Positions 7,126 to 15,257 of a DNA stretch of 19,429 nucleotides are shown here, one piece after another. The notes below the pieces were generated by a model. It had not been told where the DNA came from and ran no database searches. It saw only the letters and a list, made by a program, of their open reading frames with translations. Source of the DNA: an uncultured Lachnospiraceae bacterium (GTDB taxonomy: Bacteria > Bacillota > Clostridia > Lachnospirales > Lachnospiraceae); the NCBI GenBank assembly GCA_910585395.1, contig CAJUCK010000048.1, positions 1 through 19,429 of the forward strand. The letters are read 5' to 3'. Every line of letters starts with the position of its first letter. Positions within the stretch are counted from its first letter, which is position 1. The position numbers were made by a program, and so were the translations under genes.

Positions 7126-10002
7126 ATGGAAGGTTTTGAACAATTATTGCTCGATTTCAAGAACCTAAGTCGGAACAAATCTCAGCAAGGGACGTTTTTT
7201 GAGTTACTTATGAAAAAATATTTTCTGACTAGCCCGCTCTATTCAGAAATGTTTGAAAATGTGTGGCTATGGAGCGAGTTCCCTTATAATGGTGGTAAGC
7301 ATGATACAGGTATTGATATTGTAGCAAAGAAAAGAAACTGCGATGAATATTGCGCTGTCCAGTGCAAATTCTACGATGAGAATAATCCGGTGTCTAAGTT
7401 GGATGTCGACACTTTTTTATCAGCTTCTGGCAGACCATTTTTTATCGATGGCAAACCATTTCGATATTCTGATCGGATTATTGTATCTACAACCGATAAA
7501 TGGACATCTACGGCAGAAGAAACGATTGAAGGACAATTACCTCCTGTTACCCGTATAAGATTAAAAGACTTGAAGGATTCGGGCATTGATTGGGACTCGT
7601 TTTCTTTAACCAATATTAATGGAATGAAGCGTGATGAGATAAAGAATGAGCTTCCCCATCAAATAGAAGCTATTCAATCAGTTATAGAAGGTTTTTCTTT
7701 GGCTGACCGTGGCAAACTAATTATGGCGTGTGGTACGGGAAAAACTTTTACATCACTTAAAATTGCAGAGGCTCTCACAAATGGAAAAGGTAATATCCTC
7801 TTTTTGGTTCCCTCTATTTCGTTGCTCAATCAAACGTTATTAGAGTGGTCTGTGCAATGTAAATATGATTATAGTGTCTTCGCTATTTGTTCAGACCCCA
7901 AAGCAAGCAGAACTTCTGATGATGGAACGCATGTTTCGGATACAATTATCCCTGCTACAACTAATGTTGAACGTTTGATTTCATATTATTTGTTTGCTTG
8001 GTCCGAAATCGGATTAAAATTATTTTTCTCTACTTACCAATCGATAGATGTAATTTCTAAATTTCAGCAGCGAACCGGATTAGAATTTGATCTAATCATT
8101 TGCGATGAAGCACATCGTACTACTGGTGTCACTCTTGCCGGTGAAGATGAGAGTGATTTTGTAAAAGTACATAACAATGATTTTATAAAAGGCAAAAAGC
8201 GTCTTTATATGACGGCAACTCCAAGAATTTATGGAGATGAAAGCAAGGCTAAAGCCAATGAAAAAAGTGCCATTTTGTGCTCCATGGATGATGAAGAAAT
8301 CTATGGAAAAGAGTTCTACCATTTAGGATTTTCGCAGGCAGTTACTTTAGGGCTACTTTCCGACTATAAAGTTATTGTCCTTGCTGTTGATGAAAAATAT
8401 GTAAGCAAAACTTTGCAGAATTTGCTTACTGACTCAAGTAGTGAATTGATTCTTGAAGATGCTGTTAAAATTATGGGTTGCTTGAATGGATTGTCAAAGC
8501 GCACAGTTTTTGATAGTGAGGAAAACTACTTCGCTAATGATCCTGCACCAATGAAACGTGCGGTGGCATTTAACAGCAGTATCTCGGCTTCGAAAAAGTT
8601 TGTAGCCATGTTTCGAGAGATTCAAGATGAGCTAAAGCTATATGGGCATGACAGCAGCGTTGTGTCTGTAGAATTAGATCATGTAGATGGTACAGATAAT
8701 ACTTTGTTCCGGAAAGATCGGATTGATTGGCTGAAAGAAAGTACACCTGAAGGGTGCTGTCACGTATTGTCCAACGCAAGGTGCCTGTCTGAAGGAATTG
8801 ATGTTCCGGCGTTGGATGCTGTTATTTTCTTGAATCCAAGAAATTCTATTGTTGACATTATTCAATCTGTTGGTCGTGCTATGCGTAAAGCAGATGAGAA
8901 GAAATACGGTTATATTATTCTTCCTATTGGAATTCCTGCGGGAATGGAGCCCGAGGAAGCATTATCCGATAATCAGCGATATAAAATCGTTTGGGATGTT
9001 TTACAGGCTCTAAGAGCTCATGATGATCGTTTTAATAACACCATCAACAAAATCGATTTGAACCGAAAAAAACCTGATAATATTCAGATCATTGGTGTTA
9101 CAGGACCTGACAATGGCGATGAAGATAATGGAGGCAGAGGCCACGAACAATCCTACACGCAGCTTAGTCTCAATTTGGATGACCTCCAAAAATGGAAAAA
9201 TAGTATTTATGCTAAAATTGTAAAGAAATGCGGTTCACGCAGATATTGGGAAACCTGGGCAAAGGATATTGCAGATATTGCAAATCGACATATTGAAGAA
9301 ATAAAACTACTGATTAAGAAACCAGAAATCAGTCCGAAATTCAAAGAATTTCTAAAAGCCCTTCAAAAAAATCTGAATTCTTCTATCAAAGAAAAGGATG
9401 CTGTCGAAATGTTGGCTGAGCATATGATTACTCGGCCTGTTTTCGATGCACTTTTTGAAGATTATGAATTTATCAAGAGCAACCCTGTCTCCATTATTAT
9501 GCAAGATATGTTGGATATCCTGGACGAAAAAGCTCTAGATAAAGAGCAGGAAACGCTTGATAAATTCTACTTAAGTGTTCAGGAACGAGCAAAAGGAATT
9601 GATAACGCAGAAGGCAAACAGAAAATCATTATTGAGCTATATGAACAATTTTTCAAAAATGCACTTCCAAAGCAGGTTGCAAAGCTGGGAATTGTTTATA
9701 CCCCTATCGAAGTAGTTGATTTTATTTTGAATAGTGTGGGAACGGTTCTTAATGAGAAATTCCATTGTAGGATCAACGATGATGGAGTGCATGTTTTAGA
9801 CCCATTTACTGGGACAGGTACTTTTATTGTGCGGCTGCTTCGGAGCAGATTGATATCTCCGGAAAAACTGTTTTACAAGTATACAAATGAATTGCACGCT
9901 AATGAAATTGTCTTGTTGGCATACTACATTGCTGCAATCAATATTGAGGAAACCTTCCATGATTTGCTACAGAGTACACGCCATTTGAAGGTATTGTATT
10001 GA
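7126..10002 (+). CDS. Type ISP restriction-modification enzyme, N-terminal part (nuclease, helicase, start of methyltransferase); frameshifted
   Basis: A 958-aa reading frame giving the first 60 percent of a single-polypeptide (Type ISP, LlaGI/LlaBIII-like) restriction-modification enzyme. This family methylates adenine and, on unmodified DNA, translocates and cuts. An Mrr-like nuclease has Asp60/Asp64 in DTGID and Gln79-Lys81 in QCK. An SF2 helicase follows, with Walker A ACGTGKT (201-207), DEAH (327-330), TAT (363-365) and QSVGRAMR (580-587). A linker leads to methyltransferase motif I DPFTGTG (892-898). The ATG at 7126 follows AGGAG at about 8 bases. The end STRHLKVLY is out of phase with the family: the next frame reads EYTPFEGIVLTDTF, the expected continuation. 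A missing T at 9963-9965 explains it. If real, this part could at most cut, not methylate; if it is a sequencing error, the enzyme is intact. Confidence 0.9.
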   Translation: MEGFEQLLLDFKNLSRNKSQQGTFFELLMKKYFLTSPLYSEMFENVWLWSEFPYNGGKHDTGIDIVAKKRNCDEYCAVQCKFYDENNPVSKLDVDTFLSASGRPFFIDGKPFRYSDRIIVSTTDKWTSTAEETIEGQLPPVTRIRLKDLKDSGIDWDSFSLTNINGMKRDEIKNELPHQIEAIQSVIEGFSLADRGKLIMACGTGKTFTSLKIAEALTNGKGNILFLVPSISLLNQTLLEWSVQCKYDYSVFAICSDPKASRTSDDGTHVSDTIIPATTNVERLISYYLFAWSEIGLKLFFSTYQSIDVISKFQQRTGLEFDLIICDEAHRTTGVTLAGEDESDFVKVHNNDFIKGKKRLYMTATPRIYGDESKAKANEKSAILCSMDDEEIYGKEFYHLGFSQAVTLGLLSDYKVIVLAVDEKYVSKTLQNLLTDSSSELILEDAVKIMGCLNGLSKRTVFDSEENYFANDPAPMKRAVAFNSSISASKKFVAMFREIQDELKLYGHDSSVVSVELDHVDGTDNTLFRKDRIDWLKESTPEGCCHVLSNARCLSEGIDVPALDAVIFLNPRNSIVDIIQSVGRAMRKADEKKYGYIILPIGIPAGMEPEEALSDNQRYKIVWDVLQALRAHDDRFNNTINKIDLNRKKPDNIQIIGVTGPDNGDEDNGGRGHEQSYTQLSLNLDDLQKWKNSIYAKIVKKCGSRRYWETWAKDIADIANRHIEEIKLLIKKPEISPKFKEFLKALQKNLNSSIKEKDAVEMLAEHMITRPVFDALFEDYEFIKSNPVSIIMQDMLDILDEKALDKEQETLDKFYLSVQERAKGIDNAEGKQKIIIELYEQFFKNALPKQVAKLGIVYTPIEVVDFILNSVGTVLNEKFHCRINDDGVHVLDPFTGTGTFIVRLLRSRLISPEKLFYKYTNELHANEIVLLAYYIAAINIEETFHDLLQSTRHLKVLY

Positions 10003-11978
10003 CCGATACTTTTGCTTTGTCGGAATCTATTCAAGATGATGGTTCTGGTTCTACTGTTTCGCCATCAGATGTGATGTTTTCTGCCAATACCGCCAGAGCC
10101 ACGAAACAGTTGGAGGCTCCTATTACTGTAATTATTGGAAATCCGCCCTATTCTGTTGGACAGAAAAGTGGAAATGATAACAATCAAAATGTTTCCTATC
10201 CACACCTGGACAAATCTTTGTCTGTCACTTATGTTGAAAAGTCCAAAGCAACGCTTACAAGAAACGCATATGACACCTATATCAAGGCATTTCGTTGGGC
10301 CACCGATCGATTGGGAGATAACGGTGTAATTGGATTTGTGAGTAACGGCGCTTATCTCGACAGTGTTGCCCTAGATGGCTTTCGAGCATGCTTGCTTGAA
10401 GATTTTAATTCTGTATATTGTTTCAATTTGCGGGGAAATCAAAGAACTTCGGGGGAACTTTCTCGAAAAGAAGGCGGAAAGATATTTGGCTCTGGATCAC
10501 GTACTCCTGTTGCTATCACGATACTTGTCAAAAAGAAAGGTGTACGAAAAGATGGGTTTGTACATTATTATGACATTGGGGACTATTTGACTCGAGAACA
10601 AAAGCTATCTATTATTTCAGATTTTGAAAGCATTAAAAATATACCTTGGAAGGTCTTAACTCCTAATGATAATCATGACTGGATCAATCAAAGGAACCCT
10701 GAATTCATAAATTTCATTGCTTTGGGTGATAAGAAGAAAAGAGAAAAACACAGTATTTTTATTGACAACTATTCTTCTGGTATTTCAACCAATCGTGATG
10801 TGTGGGTATACAATTTTTCCTCTGAAATGGCAACAAAACATACCGAGGCTATGATTCAATTTTACAATACGGAACGGCTTCGCTGCCATGCTGAATTTCA
10901 AGCCAGAGTAGATGAGGGAACTGTTCGTGCAGATCCCAAAGTACAGGAAACATACTTACAAAACATTCGGAGCAATGATCCAACTAAGATTAGCTGGTCT
11001 GCCAGGCTGTTTAGAACTTTCTGCAAAAATGAAGAAATCTGTGCAGAAGATGCAGTACGCATTGTTTCATATAGACCTTATTGCAAAAAAGTTTTGTCAT
11101 ACAATAAAAGTATTATTGAGAGACCTTCAAAATGGGATAGTATTTTCCCAGATTTAGAGCACGAAAATCTTGTAATGTGTGTCTCAGGCGCACCCCTTAA
11201 AAAAGGATTTTCTGTTTTGATGACGGATTGTATGCAAGATCTCAATCTTTTAGAGCATTCCATTTGTATGCCAATGTTTTTCTATGACCGCGTTGATGAG
11301 AAGTCAACAACGCTTCAGATGCATATGTTTGATTTCATGGATAGCCAAGTTGAAAAGAAACTTATCACTCGTTACAAAAAGAGATCAGCTATTTCCGATG
11401 CGGCCTTGGGCAAATTCCGTGAAATGTATGGCAACAAAGTTCAGAAAGAGGATATTTTTTACTATTTGTATGCTGTTATGCAAAACAAGAAATATATCGA
11501 GTTGTATGGTGATAATCTCTCCAAAGAAATGCCACGAATTCCAATGTTGGATAAGTTCCCGGAGTATGTTCGTATCGGTAGAGAGTTGGCAGAATTACAT
11601 GTTCATTATGAGCGGCCTGTTGATCCTCAAGCAATAGGCTTAGAAATTCGGATTGACAAGCCTGATTTTACCGTGGAAAAAATGCGCTTCAAGAAAGACG
11701 GAAAAGTCGTTTTGAAGGCTACCATTATCTTTAATGATTATATCCAAATCAGTAATATTCCAGCGCAAGCGTATGAGTATGTTATCAACGGCAAATCAGC
11801 AATCGAATGGTTGATGGAACGTTACGCAGTAACAGTGAATAAGACAAGCGGAATTGTGGATGACCCCAACCAATACGGAGATGAACGGTATGTGTTTAAT
11901 CTTTTACTGTCTATTATCCATGTTAGTGTAAAAACACAAGAATTGGTTGACAGTATGCCGGAATATAAAGAAATATAA
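9963..11978 (+). CDS. Type ISP restriction-modification enzyme, C-terminal part (methyltransferase and target recognition); frameshifted
   Basis: The continuation of the same enzyme in the next frame, starting at the frameshift point. The first possible independent start is TTG at 9999, with no ribosome site, so separate translation is unlikely. Numbered from 9999, it holds the methyltransferase catalytic motif IV NPPY (48-51). Further methyltransferase segments are YDTYIKAFRWATDRLGDNGVI and FNLRGNQRTSG. A C-terminal target-recognition region of about 350 residues ends near ELVDSMPEYKEI. Joined to the upstream part the total is about 1,620 residues, close to the roughly 1,570 of LlaGI. No stop or indel was seen within this part, so the coding sequence is otherwise well kept, which suggests a recent break or a base-calling error. 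Confidence 0.85.
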   Translation, partial: FATEYTPFEGIVLTDTFALSESIQDDGSGSTVSPSDVMFSANTARATKQLEAPITVIIGNPPYSVGQKSGNDNNQNVSYPHLDKSLSVTYVEKSKATLTRNAYDTYIKAFRWATDRLGDNGVIGFVSNGAYLDSVALDGFRACLLEDFNSVYCFNLRGNQRTSGELSRKEGGKIFGSGSRTPVAITILVKKKGVRKDGFVHYYDIGDYLTREQKLSIISDFESIKNIPWKVLTPNDNHDWINQRNPEFINFIALGDKKKREKHSIFIDNYSSGISTNRDVWVYNFSSEMATKHTEAMIQFYNTERLRCHAEFQARVDEGTVRADPKVQETYLQNIRSNDPTKISWSARLFRTFCKNEEICAEDAVRIVSYRPYCKKVLSYNKSIIERPSKWDSIFPDLEHENLVMCVSGAPLKKGFSVLMTDCMQDLNLLEHSICMPMFFYDRVDEKSTTLQMHMFDFMDSQVEKKLITRYKKRSAISDAALGKFREMYGNKVQKEDIFYYLYAVMQNKKYIELYGDNLSKEMPRIPMLDKFPEYVRIGRELAELHVHYERPVDPQAIGLEIRIDKPDFTVEKMRFKKDGKVVLKATIIFNDYIQISNIPAQAYEYVINGKSAIEWLMERYAVTVNKTSGIVDDPNQYGDERYVFNLLLSIIHVSVKTQELVDSMPEYKEI

Positions 11979-12055
11979 GTGTTGTGATAAAGTAAAGTTG
12001 TAACGATAATGGCTAATAAGATATCATCATTCTGCAAAGAAAAGAGGTACATATT

Positions 12056-12560
12056 ATGCCACAAATTATACCCCTGAAGTTAAAAAGAAGATTGTCCGCC
12101 TCCGTCTGGAGGAAGGACGGACAATTAACAGCATCACCACAGAACAATGAAGCAGAAATTATGAAAGACAACCTGCGCCTGCGCAGAGAACTGGCTGAAA
12201 AGGAGAAGGAGATCCTTTTCTTAAAAAAGGCAGCAGCATTCTTCGAAAAGGAAATCGATTAGAGGCTTATCGAACGGCATAACAGAGAATTCGGCGTCCG
12301 CGGCTGTTGAAGCAGATCAGCATCTGCCCGAATGCTTATTAACAACTATCGCAAACATCGAAAGGCAGATTATTGTGTTCAAAAGGAAGCGGCAAAAGCG
12401 CTGATCAGGGAAATTTACCATGTGCATAATGGGGGTGGCGGGATACCAGACCATGACCGTCTATTTGGCGCGCATGGGCTGTCATAACAGCGCGGTTACC
12501 ATACATAAATATATGAATACGAAATGGGGCTGCATTCCCTCGTCCGCCCGAAGAGAGATG
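12056..12560 (+). pseudogene. Decayed IS3-family transposase (OrfA and 5' OrfB remnant)
   Basis: The 5' part reads MPQI, then after a one-base shift TPEVKKKIVRLRLEEGRTI. It then jumps across a deletion to NNEAEIMKDNLRLRRELAEKEK and LFLKKAAAFFEKEID, the usual OrfA end at 12262. The following OrfB remnant shows, in changing frames, EFGVRG, KQISICPNAY, NYRKHRKADY, KEAAKALIREIYHVHN, MTVYLARMG, TIHKYMN and VRPKR. These are all landmarks of IS3/IS150-type transposases. Several frameshifts and stops make it inactive. The catalytic DDE part is missing. Terminal inverted repeats were not identified. Confidence 0.85.
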
Positions 12561-12604
12561 TTCGAGCTTTTTTGTAACACTCATAAGGAAATAATTGCCA
12601 GTAA

Positions 12605-12820
12605 TTATACTTGTGTTCCCTTTTCAAATGGTGTCTTATATCTATTGGATGAATGTGGGCGAGTATGATTGTAATAAACATATACATACTCCATAGCTGC
12701 TTCGTTTAGTTCCTCATCCGATGAAAAACGATGTTTTCGAATGAATTCTGCTTGAATGTCCCATAAAAACTTTCCATTGGTGAATTGTCGCAAGGACGTC
12801 CAGCTTTACCAATAAATTGA
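12605..12820 (-). pseudogene. 3' end of an IS3-family transposase OrfB (remnant, opposite strand)
   Basis: Read on the minus strand: GKAGRPCDNSPMESFYGTFK, where the glutamate of MESFY corresponds to the last DDE residue. Then, after a one-base frame change, EFIRKHRFSSDEELNEAAM, YVYYNHTRPHSSNRY and KTPFEK follow, with the stop at 12605-12607. This is the C-terminus of an IS3-type transposase. It faces the other remnant, so the two are relics of separate insertions or of a rearrangement. Confidence 0.82.
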
Positions 12821-12912
12821 AACAGTCTCACAGATCCAATAATTTAAACTGCCTTTTATCCATAGTACCGAAGCATACATTTATTAATGCTCTTAAACCT
12901 GCCTCAATCAAT
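12821..12912. other. Spacer after IS remnants
   Basis: A gene-free stretch between the minus-strand transposase relic and the stop of the 12913-13476 gene. I see no recognisable structure in it. Confidence 0.5.
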
Positions 12913-13476
12913 CTAGTCAAATAATGAACCTGTACCGCTGTGTGTGCTGCCATCTTTTTCCATATATGTTGAGATAAAGCGAGGTTCACGTTTTGCACAA
13001 TCATAAAACCGCATCAATATATCCACAACATCAGCTTTCTTCTCTATTCCCAAACAATCTGCTAATTCCTGCTGCGCTTTAGGCAGATCAAACGCAATGT
13101 CTTTCGCGTTTTCCATATGTTCTTCAAAGATTTCTTTTGCAAATTCATCAAGCCCTTTTCTGTCTTGGAATTCTCCTTCATCTAAATAATCTTCCCAATA
13201 AGGACAATTTACCATTAATTCAAAGAACTCTTTTAGATTATCCGCAATTCTGCCGCATTCACCTTCGCTTCCCCAAAAACCTATGGAACCATCTTCGAGC
13301 AAAATATATTCGCTTCCGCTGCCTGCTTTGGCAAATGTTTTCCCAGAGATATTATAGGTTAGATGTCCGCCTTCGTCTTGGGGCGCCTTAAATTGCGAAA
13401 GAATTTCCACATCGCAGACATCACACAGCAGGTCTGATAAGTTATGATCCTCACGTAGCATTTTTATAAAATCCAT
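12913..13476 (-). CDS. Possible SUKH/SMI1-KNR4-like protein
   Basis: A 187-aa acidic protein on the minus strand. The start ATG follows AAAGGAGA at about 9 bases, and an extended -10 promoter lies upstream. The pattern YILLEDGSIGFWGSEGECGR followed by ADNLKEFFELMVNCPYW resembles SMI1/KNR4 (SUKH) proteins, in which a strand-rich core with a Gly-rich turn is followed by helices. Many SUKH members are immunity proteins against polymorphic toxins, but others are simply widespread intracellular proteins, and no toxin gene is next to it. Its orientation and position between IS remnants and a long gap make it a single-gene unit. The fold assignment is by look only and could be wrong. Confidence 0.6.
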   Translation of the reverse strand: MDFIKMLREDHNLSDLLCDVCDVEILSQFKAPQDEGGHLTYNISGKTFAKAGSGSEYILLEDGSIGFWGSEGECGRIADNLKEFFELMVNCPYWEDYLDEGEFQDRKGLDEFAKEIFEEHMENAKDIAFDLPKAQQELADCLGIEKKADVVDILMRFYDCAKREPRFISTYMEKDGSTHSGTGSLFD

Positions 13477-13526
13477 TTAACAGCATCTCCTTTGCAGTTT
13501 CCGATTTGTCATGTTGTCTTTTTACT

Positions 13527-13535
13527 ATTATAGCA
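13527..13535 (-). promoter_or_regulatory. Extended -10 promoter element for the 12913-13476 gene
   Basis: The minus strand reads TGCTATAAT, a TGn-extended -10 box, about 50 bases ahead of the start codon. No good -35 is visible, as is usual for extended -10 promoters. Confidence 0.55.
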
Positions 13536-13763
13536 CTTATCTGCAAAGGAATAAATACTATCCCAGGTACACGCTTCGCAGCGAATGCAGGTGAAACCGG
13601 TACACCAGATCTTGTTTTGCCATTAGCTTCGAAAGCTCTGTGCAGAAAACTAGTAAAATTTTAATTTTCGTATGTCAGACATGTTTGCTTTTTAATCATG
13701 ACAAGGGCATGTCAGGACAGGTCTTTACTTATATAGTTAAGAACTGTTTAATACGTTTTCGAC

Positions 13764-13783
13764 GCAAATTTGCAGGTTTTTTT
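13764..13783. promoter_or_regulatory. Palindrome plus TTTGCAGG/T-run element, shared with the WYL gene leader
   Basis: GCAAATTTGC (13764-13773) is a perfect palindrome. It overlaps TTTGCAGG followed by seven T (13769-13783), which recurs at 16709-16724 just upstream of the 491-aa WYL gene start. Shared control is possible; the T run makes chance similarity easier. Confidence 0.35.
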
Positions 13784-13854
13784 AGAGATGAATTTTAAAG
13801 ATAAGCTATATTGTAATAAAAGAAAACACAAAAACATTTTGGAGGTATTTAATT

Positions 13855-14136
13855 ATGAAGAAATTGAATTTAAAAAGAAACATCCTTTTAGTTGCCAAGA
13901 AATCTGCAAAGTCAAAAAGAAAAATTGATTATTATTTAAGAATGCCGAATGGAACAGAAGAATATGCGTTTACAAGAAACTATTCATTCAAATGTTATGA
14001 GACATGTAAGGCAGGTTATCCAGTTAATAAAGTCTTGTATGCAAAAAAAGCTGATACAGCGTTTATGGGATTGGTAAAATATCTGAATTATATCATGCCA
14101 TATTTTGTTGAATACTATGGACTGCCAGTCTGTTAA
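13855..14136 (+). CDS. Small basic protein of unknown function
   Basis: A 93-aa protein that I do not recognise. GGAGG about 8 bases ahead of the ATG gives a strong ribosome site, which supports real translation. The first 30 residues are very Lys/Arg-rich (KKLNLKRN, KKSAKSKRK). A middle part follows with aromatic and Cys residues (YSFKCYETCKAGYP) and then a short hydrophobic helix ending YFVEYYGLPVC. There is no clear signal peptide or catalytic motif. A basic N-terminus suggests nucleic-acid or membrane binding. It sits convergent to the WYL genes and shares an upstream element with them, so it may belong to that module, but this is weak. Confidence 0.6.
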   Translation: MKKLNLKRNILLVAKKSAKSKRKIDYYLRMPNGTEEYAFTRNYSFKCYETCKAGYPVNKVLYAKKADTAFMGLVKYLNYIMPYFVEYYGLPVC

Positions 14137-14151
14137 AGGCAAAAGGGCGAA

Positions 14152-14186
14152 GCAGGGAGGAAAAGCAGAAAACACTTCCTCTCTGC
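14152..14186. terminator. Stem-loop between convergent genes
   Basis: GCAGGGAGGAA (14152-14162) pairs with TTCCTCTCTGC (14176-14186) through 11 positions including one G-T wobble, around a 13-base loop. It lies between the convergent 93-aa gene and the 347-aa WYL gene. No strong T tract follows on the plus strand, so a role as bidirectional terminator is plausible but not clear. Confidence 0.45.
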
Positions 14187-14213
14187 TGCTATTGGTTCAT
14201 GCATCTAAGGGAA

Positions 14214-15257
14214 TTAATGATCAGTATATTTATCGTATGCTTTTTTGAGGCGGGCAATGTATTCTTCTTTTATGTGTGTGGGTGCCATTATCTTTACAGA
14301 AGGTCCTAAAAACATCAGATACCTAATGATTTCATCTTTCTGAAATCTGTAATAGTATATATTCATAGTTAGATTACCATTTTCGTTCTCATAACATACT
14401 CTGTCAAATGATGCAAATTTATAACAGCAGCGGTCATACCCATTTTTATCATCTGTTATTTCTATGGTAATTGGAATATCCTCGCGTATATTTGAGAGCT
14501 GCTGCTCATAATCTATAAGGAATTTATCGTAATCAGGTATCGGTTCTCCTAAGCTGACTTTCTTTAGATTTAATAAATTCATTTTTATCGGTCTGGCTGC
14601 ATCAAGATTGTACGCAGACAGAGAAAATGAGTCAAATTGAGGAGTGTATTCTAATTTGTAGGGAATTACGGTTTGGTTTTTGTAAGTTTGTCCATTAAAT
14701 GCTGTATTAGTTACAACTAATGTTTTGTGTTCTTTAATTGCAGCAACAATTAATTTAAATATGTACTTTGTTTCATCTGAAAAAGAAATTTCAGCGGCAG
14801 GACCTAAGTTTCTAATGTCAATGCAGCGTGAAATGTCTGGAAGAGACAGGTCAGATTTGAGTTTGGAAATTAACTCTGTAATAATCTCATCTTGGAGGAA
14901 AAGCTTTGCTTTTTTGTCTTGAAGAATATATAATAACCATGCTTTTTCGGCAATCGAAGGTCTTACAGGGATATAGTTGCTGCGGATCGGCAATAATCTG
15001 CCGCTGCGATTTATGAACAAATTGGCATTTGGATGTTTGGGATCTAAGCCGTCCTTGTTTCGGTTTAAAATAGCAGTAATAAGTTCATGAAACGTATTTT
15101 GAGCAGAGCCCAGCAATGCAGCAGAAAGCTCATCATCTGTGAGTGAGAATTTCATATCATTTACACAGCTGTTGATATAATTTGTGATACATATAAAGTC
15201 CTTATTCTTATATTTGTTAAATAATTCCATATAATTCACAAGCCTTTCTGTAATCAT
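14214..15257 (-). CDS. WYL-domain protein (second gene of the WYL pair)
   Basis: A 347-aa WYL-domain protein. WYL domains bind ligands, often nucleotides or nucleic acid, and control transcription or effector activity in many defence islands. The core is visible around TLVVTNTAFNG, IPYKLEYTPQFDSFSLSAYN (cut here for length) and IKMNLLNLKKVSL. A WCX-like C-terminal part ends in FLGPSVKIMAP and EEYIARLKKAYDKY. No helix-turn-helix is evident at the N-terminus, so DNA binding may rely on its partner. The ATG at 15257 is preferred: GAGGAAA lies about 9 bases upstream. It overlaps the end of the 491-aa gene by 41 bases, so the two are co-transcribed and probably work as a pair. A TTG at 15299 is a less likely start. 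Confidence 0.78.
   Translation of the reverse strand: MITERLVNYMELFNKYKNKDFICITNYINSCVNDMKFSLTDDELSAALLGSAQNTFHELITAILNRNKDGLDPKHPNANLFINRSGRLLPIRSNYIPVRPSIAEKAWLLYILQDKKAKLFLQDEIITELISKLKSDLSLPDISRCIDIRNLGPAAEISFSDETKYIFKLIVAAIKEHKTLVVTNTAFNGQTYKNQTVIPYKLEYTPQFDSFSLSAYNLDAARPIKMNLLNLKKVSLGEPIPDYDKFLIDYEQQLSNIREDIPITIEITDDKNGYDRCCYKFASFDRVCYENENGNLTMNIYYYRFQKDEIIRYLMFLGPSVKIMAPTHIKEEYIARLKKAYDKYTDH

Larger units (their letters stand above)
13477..13854. other. 378-base intergenic region with several small palindromes
   Basis: No gene is supported here. It contains the extended -10 for the minus-strand gene (13527-13535), a hairpin AGCTT/AAGCT at 13628-13640, ATGTCAGACAT at 13672-13682, TGACA/TGTCA at 13699-13714, and the perfect palindrome GCAAATTTGC at 13764-13773 overlapping TTTGCAGG plus a T run. 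On the minus strand around 13560-13650 a short piece reads ELSKLMAKQDLVYRFHLH, which may be a fragment of a lost gene but is not identifiable. Confidence 0.5.

Noticed and set aside
9955..10010. Programmed -1 frameshift in the restriction enzyme
   Set aside because: TTTG lacks a proper slippery heptamer and no strong downstream hairpin was noticed. A lost base or sequencing error is simpler.
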